This document shows positions 16,660 through 25,245 of a DNA stretch of 64,000 bases, piece after piece. The position numbers and the translations under genes were made by a program. Position 1 is the stretch's first letter, and the number at the start of each line of letters is the position of its first letter. Origin of the DNA: Indolivaga alginatilytica (lineage in GTDB: Bacteria; Bacteroidota; Bacteroidia; Bacteroidales; Dysgonomonadaceae); NCBI RefSeq assembly GCF_003201355.1, contig NZ_QICL01000001.1, positions 549,177 to 613,176 on the forward strand, in the 5' to 3' direction. The notes under the pieces are model-generated. The model did not search any database. It saw nothing but the letters and a program-made list of their open reading frames with translations, and had not been told where the DNA came from.

Positions 16660-18705
16660 ATGCTAAAAAGAATTTCAGTTACAATTTTCACACTACTGGT
16701 CTTATATTCCGGAGCTAAAGCACAGAACTTTAAAGACGACATAAAAAAATACATCAACAATATTGAAAGTATTGAGGACGCCCACGATAAACTGAACGAA
16801 CAAATAGAAGCCATTAAGTTTATAGAAAGCATGCATAGCCTGCAAAGTATAAAACTCATGTCGGAAGAGGAAGAAGAGGAAGATAGTAACGAGGATGAAG
16901 ATTACAAGGCGGCCATTTCCATCCCTTCCCATCTAAACAGCGATAGTATAAAAGCCGAACTGTCGGGTTATTTTCAGAAAATATCTTTCACTCAAAACCT
17001 GACACCTCCTTCGTCTGAGTTTAGAAGTGGTTACGATGCTTCCGATCTTGCACTTATTTTTGGTATCCCCTTATCCAACCCAAATGCTCTGATTAATCTT
17101 ACAGCTCATAAAATATATTATGCGGATGGAACAATTGAAAGTCCAGAGAAAGAATTATTACTAAAACAATATCAGGAATTTGACCATGCCCGATTTATAG
17201 ACAGCATACAAGTTAAAATGGTGCTACATTATCCTACGGCTATACAAAAGATATCCTTATCGGTAGAACATACTTCTGTTGAAGACAGCACTATACAAGC
17301 AACCTCTATCGAAGGACGGGAAGCCAGTCTTACATTATCCGAAAATGTTTATAATAATCTGGTAACAATACAAGGTATCGACAATAATGGTAAGGTACTA
17401 GACCATACTTCCAAAAGCACATCTTCTAATTATTCTCCATCCACAAGTATCTATTTTCAAGAGATTGCTAAAGAAAGTCAGTTAATAATTGATAATATAG
17501 ATAACAATAAATACTCATCATTTGAAGATCTAAAAGAAGACATGCTTGAGAGACTATCGTCTATTGAAGCTCCCGAAGAGAGTCAACGCTATACAGCATG
17601 GGTACAATTCAAGAAAAAAATCAAAGGTGTTGATATATATTATACAACACAACAAGACAGTATAAATATATCTGAAACGATTGTCAACAGGGATTTGCCT
17701 ACTACTTCCGAAAAAGGTTTTCATCTTGCCAGTGACCCTGAAACCTACAAGTATGGTATTGTAGATAATACGTGTAATTGGATTATCGAACCTCAGTTCC
17801 TTTGGTTGAAACATTTCAGAAATCTGTTTTATCAAGGAGAGAAAGATGAAAATGACCCGGAATATAAAACTTACAAACTGGATATTGAAAACCAAACACT
17901 TGCACCTTATAAATACCAAATAGCAGATACCATATCGGGGCAGTATTATCTGGTTTATGAAGGTGAATCTCCGGATAAAACAGGGCTCATGGATAGGGAC
18001 GAAAAGATAATAATACCCCTCGAAAAATATTCTATTTACTCTCCTCTGAAAAATCTTTTCATTGTGAAAGCGAGTAAGGGCGAAACTATTAAAACCGGTT
18101 TATACAACGAATTGGGGCAAATATTACTACCTGAGATATACTATCCGATAAATGTTGGAGAAGATGGCTATATATACGCCTCCATCTACGATAATGAGAG
18201 GCTATTAACAACCATATTTGATACTGATATCAAACAAATAACAAAGGATAAATGGAGTGCACAAAATCAATTTACCCCTCACTCCGACCTCGTATTAATT
18301 GAGGATGAAAACGGGAGTAAGTTCTATATCAATAAGCAAGCAGAAATAGTAATTCCACAATCGGATGAGTATGAATTTGACAATGAGTTCTGGTTTGGTA
18401 TGACAATTGTTGAGCAAAAAGACCCCGAAACGGAAGAATATAAATATGGCTATATTCATGCAGATGGTAAACTAACAATCCCCATTCAGTACGATAAAGC
18501 CCTACCCTTTCAGGGCGAATACGCTTATGTAGAGAAAGACGGCAAAGCCATGCTTATCGATAAAAGCAACAATGTCTATAAAGTATTACCACTTATTATC
18601 GGCAATTGGGGATATGTATTAGATATTGATCCCGCCTATACCCAATATCGTCTGGAAGACGACAGTGTACTCGACGGATATGGAAACTTTGTAAGGAATA
18701 TATAA
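16660..18705 (+). CDS. Exported WG-repeat protein
   Basis: A 681-residue protein with signal peptide (ISVTIFTLLVLYSGAKAQ). Residues about 25-80 are helical and end in an acidic run (EEEEEEDSNEDED). The middle (about 85-330) is of unknown fold. The C-terminal half carries WG repeats: KYGIVDNTCNWIIEPQF, KTGLMDRDEKIIIPLEKY, KYGYIHADGKLTIPIQYD and a terminal KAMLIDKSN. WG repeats form beta-propeller-like scaffolds of unclear function. The gene has its own promoter-like box and a terminator. Confidence 0.85.
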   Translation: MLKRISVTIFTLLVLYSGAKAQNFKDDIKKYINNIESIEDAHDKLNEQIEAIKFIESMHSLQSIKLMSEEEEEEDSNEDEDYKAAISIPSHLNSDSIKAELSGYFQKISFTQNLTPPSSEFRSGYDASDLALIFGIPLSNPNALINLTAHKIYYADGTIESPEKELLLKQYQEFDHARFIDSIQVKMVLHYPTAIQKISLSVEHTSVEDSTIQATSIEGREASLTLSENVYNNLVTIQGIDNNGKVLDHTSKSTSSNYSPSTSIYFQEIAKESQLIIDNIDNNKYSSFEDLKEDMLERLSSIEAPEESQRYTAWVQFKKKIKGVDIYYTTQQDSINISETIVNRDLPTTSEKGFHLASDPETYKYGIVDNTCNWIIEPQFLWLKHFRNLFYQGEKDENDPEYKTYKLDIENQTLAPYKYQIADTISGQYYLVYEGESPDKTGLMDRDEKIIIPLEKYSIYSPLKNLFIVKASKGETIKTGLYNELGQILLPEIYYPINVGEDGYIYASIYDNERLLTTIFDTDIKQITKDKWSAQNQFTPHSDLVLIEDENGSKFYINKQAEIVIPQSDEYEFDNEFWFGMTIVEQKDPETEEYKYGYIHADGKLTIPIQYDKALPFQGEYAYVEKDGKAMLIDKSNNVYKVLPLIIGNWGYVLDIDPAYTQYRLEDDSVLDGYGNFVRNI

Positions 18706-18734
18706 GATATTAGACTTCATTAATTACTACAAAT

Positions 18735-18774
18735 AAAAAGCCGATAAGAGTGGTTTCTTATCGGCTTTTTATTT
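18735..18774. terminator. Bidirectional hairpin terminator between convergent genes
   Basis: AAAAAGCCGATAAGA pairs with TCTTATCGGCTTTTT over a short loop, with T-rich sequence on both strands. It separates the WG-repeat gene from the convergent hypothetical gene at 18793. Confidence 0.92.
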
Positions 18775-18792
18775 GTTATTGTTATGTATTTA

Positions 18793-19188
18793 TTACCACT
18801 CCCAATAATCAAATAAAGTCCAAGTATTTCCTCCGTCATAATCCACACCAAGTGAACCACCGTTGATAACTTCAAATGTGTAGGAATAATATCCGGTACC
18901 TCTGTCAGCATTTATAAAAATAGTGTAAATGCCCGGCTCAATTGATATGTCAGTAATCTGAGGTTGATATAAAGAGATAGAAACATTACTAAAGTCGAAA
19001 ACAAATTCTCCTCCGGATTCGTTTTCTCCTTTTACCATATAGTAATCAAAAGAATTTACACGATTGTGAGAGTCCGCATTGTTTAACTGAAAACTAAATT
19101 CAACTTTGCCCGAATTAAACTTTGACTGACCATTGAGGTTCAAAAAACACGATGCTGTAAACAGCATAAGAAATAAAATCTTTTTCAT
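18793..19188 (-). CDS. Small exported beta-rich hypothetical protein
   Basis: The 131-residue product has a signal peptide (MKKILFLMLFTASCFLNLNG) and about 110 residues rich in beta strands and aromatic residues (VEFSFQLNNAD, GIYTIFINADRGTGYYSYTFEV), ending in FDYWEW. The Cys in the signal region is not in a clear lipobox. I recognise no family. The region from 19189 to 19421 upstream holds no gene, only a hairpin. Confidence 0.65.
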   Translation of the reverse strand: MKKILFLMLFTASCFLNLNGQSKFNSGKVEFSFQLNNADSHNRVNSFDYYMVKGENESGGEFVFDFSNVSISLYQPQITDISIEPGIYTIFINADRGTGYYSYTFEVINGGSLGVDYDGGNTWTLFDYWEW

Positions 19189-19309
19189 AATAGTTCGGTT
19201 TAAGATTCAAATAAAATATCTGGTTATAAATATATCTCAAAAGAATTAAATGCAGTATAATATTTTTCTAACATTTTTCACCTCTTCCGATAGATATGGC
19301 AAAGAAATA

Positions 19310-19341
19310 AACCGCCCTACTTTTGATAAGTAAGGCGGTTC
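19310..19341 (-). terminator. Terminator of the ECF sigma operon
   Basis: On the minus strand AACCGCCTTAC pairs with GTAGGGCGGTT and is followed by TATTTCTTT. It lies about 80 bp after the sigma-factor stop codon. Confidence 0.8.
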
Positions 19342-19421
19342 TAATAAACAATATAATTATATACTATATAAACAGTGGAAACGATTTATTACTGATATAC
19401 TTTTCGAGAAAATTGCGATCT

Positions 19422-19991
19422 TTATTTATCTAAAAGATCATCGTATAGAGATTTGAGCCGTAAGCGTAAGTGAAGCACTGCATACCGTTTTCGCGAAATC
19501 AATGTATTGACAGCAATTCCTGTCGTTTCCGATATTTCCTTAAAAGGTAATCCTTGCAGTTCAGTCCATTCAAATACTTCTTTCTGTTCTAAAGGTAATT
19601 CTTCGAGAGCAGCCTCCATCTCAGTCCAAACTAACGAACGTAAGTAAACATCCTCGGGACTTGATGACTCTTCATCAAACAGAAAACTCGAAATCTCGTT
19701 CATAAATACCTCATCACTATCACTAGCCGCCATGTAAGGCATCTCTTCCTCCTTGCGTTTTCTCTTCCAGTCAATAATCTGGTTACGGGCAACAGCATAC
19801 AACCATGCTGTCATTTCCTCTATCGGGTTAATTAGTGAATCTGTTTTGAGGAGCTGATAAAATACATTCTGTAAAATATCTTCGCCATCCTCTTTAGAAG
19901 TTACACGTTTATTGATGTACCCTTTTAACTGAGCCTGATACTTTTTAAAAACATCTGATATTTTATTCTTTGATGGCTCATTGTTGGTCAT
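19422..19991 (-). CDS. ECF-type sigma-70 family RNA polymerase sigma factor
   Basis: This 189-residue protein shows sigma region 2 (FKKYQAQLKGYINKRV, DGEDILQNVFYQLL, MTAWLYAVARNQIIDWKRK) and region 4 (ALEELPLEQKEVFEWTELQG, FKEISETTGIAVNTLISRKR), with an acidic linker between. Region 2.3/2.4 is canonical, but the gene is not followed by a SusCD-type anti-sigma. Its start overlaps the 3' end of an upstream His/Gly-rich membrane protein by 14 bp, so the two are co-translated. That partner could control the sigma factor. Confidence 0.92.
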   Translation of the reverse strand: MTNNEPSKNKISDVFKKYQAQLKGYINKRVTSKEDGEDILQNVFYQLLKTDSLINPIEEMTAWLYAVARNQIIDWKRKRKEEEMPYMAASDSDEVFMNEISSFLFDEESSSPEDVYLRSLVWTEMEAALEELPLEQKEVFEWTELQGLPFKEISETTGIAVNTLISRKRYAVLHLRLRLKSLYDDLLDK

Positions 19992-20469
19992 CCCGATCTA
20001 CTTTTTTATCGAAATTATCAAAATCATCCAGCATTTCTTCCCACAGGATATGCTGATTGTGTAATCTGTCATGAAAAAACTCACGACGTTCGTCTTTTGT
20101 CATCGATTTCATTTTGTCTCTCATCCTGTGAAAAGGATCTCCGCCACGTCTGTCGAAACGTTCGTTGCCGTCTAACATAAAATCAGAATCCCCTCGTCCA
20201 AAACGACCATCGCCTCCTCGTTTGCCACATCCGTGATGATGGCGATGACGTCCGAAATGGTGCATTCCTCCACCTCCACGACCAAAACCACCAAACAGAA
20301 GACGTCCCAATACAAGTAAGCCCAAAGCTTGCCAATAGGTTATCGTTACAAGACCAAATATGGCGGGAAGTAAAGCATTCCACAACAACATGGTAGCCCA
20401 GACAAGCAAAGCAAATATAGCGATGAATAAGGGAATTCCCCACAGTTTTTTAAATTTCTTATTTTTCAT
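19978..20469 (-). CDS. Membrane protein with a His/Gly-rich and acidic C-terminal region, partner of the sigma factor
   Basis: The 163-residue protein has two hydrophobic segments near the N-terminus (IPLFIAIFALLVWATMLLW and FGLVTITYWQALGLLVLG). A low-complexity Gly/His segment follows (GGGGMHHFGRHRHHHGCGK), then a charged helical tail (MTKDERREFFHDRLHNQH, MLDDFDNFDKKVDRDDQ). The His/Cys cluster suggests metal binding. The tail with its ERREFFHDRL helix is reminiscent of small periplasmic metal-sensing proteins, but no family match is claimed. A role as sensor or anti-sigma for the coupled ECF factor is inference from the 14-bp overlap. Confidence 0.75.
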   Translation of the reverse strand: MKNKKFKKLWGIPLFIAIFALLVWATMLLWNALLPAIFGLVTITYWQALGLLVLGRLLFGGFGRGGGGMHHFGRHRHHHGCGKRGGDGRFGRGDSDFMLDGNERFDRRGGDPFHRMRDKMKSMTKDERREFFHDRLHNQHILWEEMLDDFDNFDKKVDRDDQQ

Positions 20470-20628
20470 TGTTTTCTATTTTTCTATTAGTTATTCCGAA
20501 TAATTTTAATGATAGACATGTCTCTACAATTGAAGACGAACAAGTCAAAAATATATTTTAAAGTTTTTCAAAAAAAATGATAGCCTTTTAAATTTTCGCT
20601 TTCTAAGAAACTGTAAATATCAAAAAAT

Positions 20629-20670
20629 AAGAAAGACGACAATGATTATAACATCAATTGCCGCCTTCTC
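20629..20670 (-). terminator. Imperfect hairpin after the SUFU gene
   Basis: GAAAGACGACAATGAT and ATCAATTGCCGCCTTC pair with several mismatches around a 6-base loop. It is 60 bp beyond the SUFU stop on the minus strand. The rest of 20470-20729 holds no recognisable gene. Confidence 0.5.
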
Positions 20671-20729
20671 TATATTATAATTGTTTCTTCTTAGTTACAT
20701 GAATGTGTATCTTTAAAAGATACAAACCG

Positions 20730-21386
20730 TTACTTACGATTAAGATCAGTAATCAATAGAGGATTATCTTTTCTAAGCTCATCCAATAAAGCTTTCACCT
20801 CGGTTTTCGCAGGATTGGCTTTCAAACGCTCAAGCTCGGCAGAGGTTATACCTACCATCTGCAAAAATGAAACATTACCGTTAGGTGTACTTATTGTGCC
20901 CAATTCAGGGTCTAAAGCAAATGCCACACCTACTATATCTATTTCCGCCTTAGTATTGGTTCGAATAGGACCATTAGCAGGTACAAAGTGATTCTCGTCG
21001 AACCAATTTCCACTTTCGAATACATATCGGGCCAGGTTATTCATGACCTCAATAATCCATACGGGATCTTCTTCGTCTTCCTCAAAAGGTTTCAAACGGA
21101 AAGTAAACTCAAAGCCCCATCTGCTGAATTCGCCTTCTGCTGCATCTTCGTTATAGTATAACTCCGACATTCCATAGCTCACAAAATGGCGGTGAAATTC
21201 TTGGTTCTCCGAGTCGTAGATACTTGTTCCATCCAAAGGATCATATCCACCGAGTACATAACGCAGCACAGATGCATAATGCCGGGGATTCTGAGTACCA
21301 TAAACCTCCTCCACCTTTTTATCTATTGCCAGCCAGCCTACTGCCTCCTCTTCGTCAAACGTCTCTCTATATTCTTTCTTAGTCAT
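20730..21386 (-). CDS. Suppressor-of-fused (SUFU) domain protein
   Basis: This cytoplasmic protein of 218 residues (ATG at 21386; a TTG two codons upstream is less likely) matches the bacterial SUFU domain: an N-terminal helical start, GGYDPLDGTSIY, the HRHFVSYGMSELYY strand, RWGFEFTFRLKP, WIIEVMNNLARYVFESG and the late FLQMVGITSAELERLK. Bacterial SUFU proteins are frequent immunity proteins for polymorphic toxins. No toxin is next to it, so it may be a solitary immunity gene or serve another role. Confidence 0.88.
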   Translation of the reverse strand: MTKKEYRETFDEEEAVGWLAIDKKVEEVYGTQNPRHYASVLRYVLGGYDPLDGTSIYDSENQEFHRHFVSYGMSELYYNEDAAEGEFSRWGFEFTFRLKPFEEDEEDPVWIIEVMNNLARYVFESGNWFDENHFVPANGPIRTNTKAEIDIVGVAFALDPELGTISTPNGNVSFLQMVGITSAELERLKANPAKTEVKALLDELRKDNPLLITDLNRK

Positions 21387-21475
21387 AACCAATCAAATTA
21401 TTCAGCTACAAAAATATAATTAATTATTAGAACAGAATATAGCATGAATAGAAAACATCTATAATCAAATCAAAC

Positions 21476-21516
21476 AAAAAAGGCTCTGATTCAGAGATCC
21501 TGAACCAAAGCCTTTC
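21476..21516 (-). terminator. Hairpin terminator of the DJ-1/PfpI gene
   Basis: AAGGCT and AGCCTT with the inner TTCAG/CTGAA form an interrupted stem around AGATC. On the minus strand it is followed by a T-run, 19 bp after the stop codon. Confidence 0.75.
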
Positions 21517-21534
21517 TTAATGAGGCTTATAATA

Positions 21535-22062
21535 TTACTTCAATGCAGCCAAAAGCTGAGGCATAAGCTCCCAGATAGAACCTTCGCATTGAGCAGTATA
21601 TAGATTTTGATCTACCGTTGCTTTATCATCTGTGGCAACACCGCTCTGAATAGCCGGTTTTCCATAAGGATGTACAGCTACTTTTTTACCAGCTGTGATT
21701 CCCGCTTTTTCGAAGATTACGGCAGCAGCACAATGTCCCGCGATAAGCTTTCCCTGATCGTTGAATTTCTTCAAAACCTCAAACATATCTTTATAATATG
21801 GTTTGTCGGCATTGTCACCAAACGTCATCATTGCATCTCCACAAGAGAAAACAAGTGCATTATATTCCGACTCGTGCCCTTTGAGATTGGCGATTACATC
21901 ATCCAGAGTAATACTTATACCCGAATTGGTTTTGATTTCTTTGGTACTGTCAATAGCAAATGTTTTGTATTGAATTTCGTTTTCGAAGAATGCTTCCAAA
22001 TATTGAAATAAACCCATTCCGTTTACCGGACTAAATGCTATTACAGCTACTTTTTTTCCCAT
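21535..22062 (-). CDS. DJ-1/PfpI family protein
   Basis: This 175-residue cytoplasmic protein has a class I glutamine-amidotransferase-like fold. The opening strand is KKVAVIAFSPVNGMGLFQYL, the nucleophile elbow is KLIAGHCAAAVIFEKAG with the reactive Cys, and TAGKKVAVHPYG follows. DJ-1/PfpI members act as glyoxalases, deglycases, chaperones or proteases; the exact activity cannot be read here. It is divergent from an HxlR regulator, a layout typical of electrophile or redox response, so aldehyde detoxification is a reasonable inference. Confidence 0.85.
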   Translation of the reverse strand: MGKKVAVIAFSPVNGMGLFQYLEAFFENEIQYKTFAIDSTKEIKTNSGISITLDDVIANLKGHESEYNALVFSCGDAMMTFGDNADKPYYKDMFEVLKKFNDQGKLIAGHCAAAVIFEKAGITAGKKVAVHPYGKPAIQSGVATDDKATVDQNLYTAQCEGSIWELMPQLLAALK

Positions 22063-22110
22063 AACATTATATTTTTAAAATTTGACGATAGTTACTTTTA
22101 AGAACTTTAT

Positions 22111-22118
22111 TACTTTTG
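22111..22118 (+). promoter_or_regulatory. Candidate -7 box for the HxlR-family gene
   Basis: TACTTTTG fits TAnnTTTG in the divergent DJ-1/HxlR intergenic region, about 100 bp before the regulator start. The upstream -33 element is not clear. Confidence 0.45.
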
Positions 22119-22215
22119 TGCATGTAAATATAGACATGAAGATCTGTATAAACAAGAAGGCACATGATAATAAGATACTTACATGGAGATAACTATTGCA
22201 GATAAAGAGGTACTT

Positions 22216-22584
22216 ATGAGTGAAGAAAAAATAGTAAATGATATAATAGAAGGAATTTGCCCTATTCGCAATATAATTGCGAGCATTAGCGACAAGTGGT
22301 CTCTATTGGTCATATATACCCTCAGCCAGAATCCGAAGATGAGGTTTGGAGAGATTCACAAATCGATCCCTGATATTTCGCAACGGATGCTGACGGTCAC
22401 GCTCCGTTCACTGGAAGCTGGCGGATTGGTGAGCCGACAAGTTTTCCCCGAAGTACCTCCCCGTGTAGAATATCAATTGACCGATCTGGGATATAGTTTA
22501 TTAGACCCGCTGAGAGGATTGGTAAACTGGGCACTCAATAATATGGAAGTTATACAAGAATCGCGGAAAAATTATCAGCAATAA
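22216..22584 (+). CDS. HxlR-family winged-helix regulator
   Basis: The start at 22216 is preferred because AGAGG lies seven bases upstream; an in-frame ATG at 22183 would add 11 residues. The protein (122 residues) has the HxlR hallmark CPIRNIIASISDKWSLLVIY with an N-terminal Cys, then MRFGEIHKSIPDISQRMLT, LRSLEAGGLVSRQV and PPRVEYQLTDLGYSL. HxlR regulators sense oxidation or electrophiles through that Cys. It is transcribed away from the DJ-1/PfpI gene and may control it. Confidence 0.88.
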   Translation: MSEEKIVNDIIEGICPIRNIIASISDKWSLLVIYTLSQNPKMRFGEIHKSIPDISQRMLTVTLRSLEAGGLVSRQVFPEVPPRVEYQLTDLGYSLLDPLRGLVNWALNNMEVIQESRKNYQQ

Positions 22585-22643
22585 ATGTTTCAGACCTTGC
22601 TTCTGCTTTACAAGTTCAAATGCACTTTAATTACATGTATTTT

Positions 22644-22856
22644 TCATCCATTGTTAATTAACATTGCCAGAATACCGACTACCGAAAGTATAAGGAATGC
22701 GAAAAAAATACGAATAGCACGTTTCAAGCCTTCATTCTTTGTCTTTATGTAGCCAAATATAGCTATAGCAATAAGAGGTATAGTAACGTACCAATAGTAG
22801 ACCAATACTAAAAAGAGAGGTACAAAAAACGATAAGAAACCATTTAAAATATCCAT
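22644..22856 (-). CDS. Small two-span membrane protein
   Basis: From the ATG at 22856 (MDILNGFLSFFVPL) the product is 70 residues with two long hydrophobic stretches and a basic loop (IKTKNEGLKRA) between them. The frame stays open upstream to 23042, but that extension runs into the YARHG gene and through a repeat, so I reject it as start. No family recognised. The gene lies downstream of the YARHG gene on the same strand and may be co-transcribed. Confidence 0.5.
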   Translation of the reverse strand: MDILNGFLSFFVPLFLVLVYYWYVTIPLIAIAIFGYIKTKNEGLKRAIRIFFAFLILSVVGILAMLINNG

Positions 22857-22902
22857 TATAAATACTATTAAGTTCGCTGAACTATTTATTACTGTTATGC
22901 TT

Positions 22903-22931
22903 ACCAAAGCAACAGAAAGGTATAAGACCTT
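22903..22931 (-). repeat. Head of the dispersed repeat (inverted, lone head)
   Basis: On the minus strand AAGGTCT-ta-TACCTTT is followed by CTGTTGCTTTGG, matching the start of the type A and B elements with two or three changes. It lies immediately after the YARHG stop codon in the gene's direction, where it could terminate transcription. Confidence 0.65.
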
Positions 22932-22932
22932 G

Positions 22933-23670
22933 TCAACCGGCCATTCCGATCTCCTTAAAAACAACTTTACCATTTTCATAAGAGAAAACCCACCAAACGG
23001 CATACTCTTCTTCAGACATATAACCGGAGAACATCGTACCAAAGTCTTCCATAAGATCAGAGTGTGCCATATAGTTGTATTCTAAAGCAATACCTCCGCT
23101 GGATATAGAAAAAGAATAACGCATCTTCACATAACCATTGTCTACTTCTACTCTGTGAAGAGCATTGTTTTTATACCAATTGACATCATCAAAATCCATA
23201 CGTACAAGTACCGCTTTTAAATAGTCTATGGATGCTTCTTCTGCGTAAGGTGAACTTGCGAAGATTATCTTTAACTCTGCATTATTTCCGTTTACAGCCA
23301 ACAGTTTAAGTCCTTTGAAGTAAGAAAGAATAACCTGCCTTTCCTCCTCACGAGCCTTGCGACGATCTTGTAATAGCTTTACATTTTTCTCTTCGGCAGT
23401 CGATAATTTCACCTGACTATTGTCAGCTAAAGGCTTGTACCACTCAAAGCCCTGAAAGTAATCTTGATAGCGTTCATTTGAAAACTTATATCCCTTACGA
23501 GCATAAATTTCATTGGTTAGTAACCGAAGTTCGTCCACACTCAAAGTATCTATATCCTGAGGTTTCAAAAGGGTTGTACTGCAAGTAGTACAATCGGTTA
23601 TGCCTTGTGCGGTAAGACTAAGACTCCCGCTCAACAGGATAAAAAACAATACAAATAATCGTATAAACAT
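22933..23670 (-). CDS. Exported YARHG-domain protein
   Basis: A 245-residue protein with signal peptide (LFVLFFILLSGSLSLTAQ). The YARHG domain spans about residues 40-100: LRLLTNEIYARKGYKF holds the name-giving motif and YFQGFEWYKPL follows. A helical linker (EEKNVKLLQDRRKAREEERQ) leads to a C-terminal beta-rich part of unknown function (VKMRYSFSISSGGIALEYNY). YARHG proteins are extracellular or periplasmic with unclear role. A lone repeat head follows its stop codon. Confidence 0.85.
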   Translation of the reverse strand: MFIRLFVLFFILLSGSLSLTAQGITDCTTCSTTLLKPQDIDTLSVDELRLLTNEIYARKGYKFSNERYQDYFQGFEWYKPLADNSQVKLSTAEEKNVKLLQDRRKAREEERQVILSYFKGLKLLAVNGNNAELKIIFASSPYAEEASIDYLKAVLVRMDFDDVNWYKNNALHRVEVDNGYVKMRYSFSISSGGIALEYNYMAHSDLMEDFGTMFSGYMSEEEYAVWWVFSYENGKVVFKEIGMAG

Positions 23671-23926
23671 AAAAATCAGTTTTCGGAATAAGGAAACAAA
23701 GAAACAAAATCGAATCAGAATTATTGGGTTTTCAATACAAAATTAAGGTCAAATCTCCATTTAATTATACTTGACAACTACTGTTAAAGATTTGAAAAGT
23801 AAAAAAGCTTTAAAAATAGATTAAACATCCATGCACTATCACCCCTATTTCTTATCTTGCAAAAGATACAGCCTTAATATGTAATCGCTTTTATATTTTA
23901 TTAAACCTCAAACAAATACTTGTACG

Positions 23927-25153
23927 ATGAAAAACTGCATTTTAATACTATGCTTTTTGCTGAGCTTTACGACCTACGCTCAGAAAAAAGACACATCTCC
24001 CGAATCGGATCGAGCCTATTGGGCAAACCTCTGCTATAAAATCTCAGCCCCTGTATTAAGCAATATGAGCAAAGGCGAACTCAAAAAGAACATGGTTGTT
24101 GAACTAAGCCCCCAATGGGACAAAAGAGACATCAGTGTGACTTATATGGAGGCATTCGGACGTTTAATGGCGGGAATAGCTCCCTGGCTGAATCTGCCTG
24201 ATGATAATACCGCCGAAGGTAAACAAAGAAAACAATTACGCGAGTGGGCGCTCAAAAGCTATGCTCATTCGGTCGATCCCAACAGTCCTGACTATTTAGG
24301 ATGGAAAGGCCCGAGCCAGACTCTCGTCGATGCTGCTTATATAGCGACCAGCTTTATACGTGCGCCTAAAACGTTATGGGAACCTTTGGATCAGACTACC
24401 AAAGACAGATATATCAAAGAATTTAAAAGCCTTCGAACTATACAACCTCCTTACAACAACTGGATACTCTTCAGAGGTATAATTGAAGCATTTTTGGCCA
24501 GTATCGACGAAAAGCCGGATGGACTTGCGCTGTCATTAACTGTACGAAAAATGGAAGAATGGTATCTGGGTGACGGATGGTATTCGGATGGTGTAGAATA
24601 TTCACTCGATTATTACAACGGATATGTGATGCACCCGATGTTGGTTGAAATAACCGAAATTATGGAAAGTAAGAAAATGTACACTGCTATCAGCTCCGAT
24701 CTGGCAATCAGACGTATGCAACGTTACAATCAATTGATAGAAAGATTGATATCTCCGGAGGGAACATTTCCTGCTGTAGGTCGTTCCATGACCTATCGTA
24801 TGGGATCGTTTCAACCGCTGGCTCTGGCTGTATGGAAATACGGATTACCTAAAAACCTTACCAACGGACAGGTACGAAGTGCATTGACAACTGTAATGAA
24901 AAATATGTTTTCGATTGAAGGCAACTTCGGAAAAGACGACTTTCTTCAATTAGGCTTCGTAGGGCATCAACCCGAATTGGCTGACTACTATACAAACAAC
25001 GGCAGTTTATATCTTACCTCATTGGTATTCTTACCTTTAGGATTACCTGCCGATGCTCCTTTCTGGACTGCTCCTGCTGAGGAGTGGACATCTAAAAGGG
25101 CTTGGAGTGGAAAATCATTCCCCAAGGATTACCATGAATCAATAAAAAAATAA
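23927..25153 (+). CDS. DUF2264-family exported protein (probable glycoside hydrolase, GH154-like)
   Basis: A 408-residue protein with signal peptide (LILCFLLSFTTYAQ). It has an alpha/alpha-toroid character: YMEAFGRLMAGIAPWLNLPD, ALKSYAHSVDPNSPDYLGW, NNWILFRGIIEAFLAS, LGDGWYSDGVEYSLDYYNGY and FPAVGRSMTYRMGSFQPLA are typical of DUF2264 (PF10022). Some members are classed as GH154 with glucuronidase activity, as far as I recall. It starts a plus-strand run with GH88, GH2 and kduI, which fits degradation of a uronate-containing glycan. Family sure, activity inferred. Confidence 0.85.
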   Translation: MKNCILILCFLLSFTTYAQKKDTSPESDRAYWANLCYKISAPVLSNMSKGELKKNMVVELSPQWDKRDISVTYMEAFGRLMAGIAPWLNLPDDNTAEGKQRKQLREWALKSYAHSVDPNSPDYLGWKGPSQTLVDAAYIATSFIRAPKTLWEPLDQTTKDRYIKEFKSLRTIQPPYNNWILFRGIIEAFLASIDEKPDGLALSLTVRKMEEWYLGDGWYSDGVEYSLDYYNGYVMHPMLVEITEIMESKKMYTAISSDLAIRRMQRYNQLIERLISPEGTFPAVGRSMTYRMGSFQPLALAVWKYGLPKNLTNGQVRSALTTVMKNMFSIEGNFGKDDFLQLGFVGHQPELADYYTNNGSLYLTSLVFLPLGLPADAPFWTAPAEEWTSKRAWSGKSFPKDYHESIKK

Positions 25154-25245
25154 GGTCGGAAATTACATTTAAAATCTCATTAAAAACAACAGACAGAGAC
25201 AATTATATAATACATCTATAAATATTACCTCAATACTTAATAACT

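Noticed and set aside
22857..23042. Longer N-terminus for the small membrane protein at 22644
   Set aside because: It would overlap the YARHG gene by 110 bp and read through a repeat head; the hydrophobic part starts at 22856.
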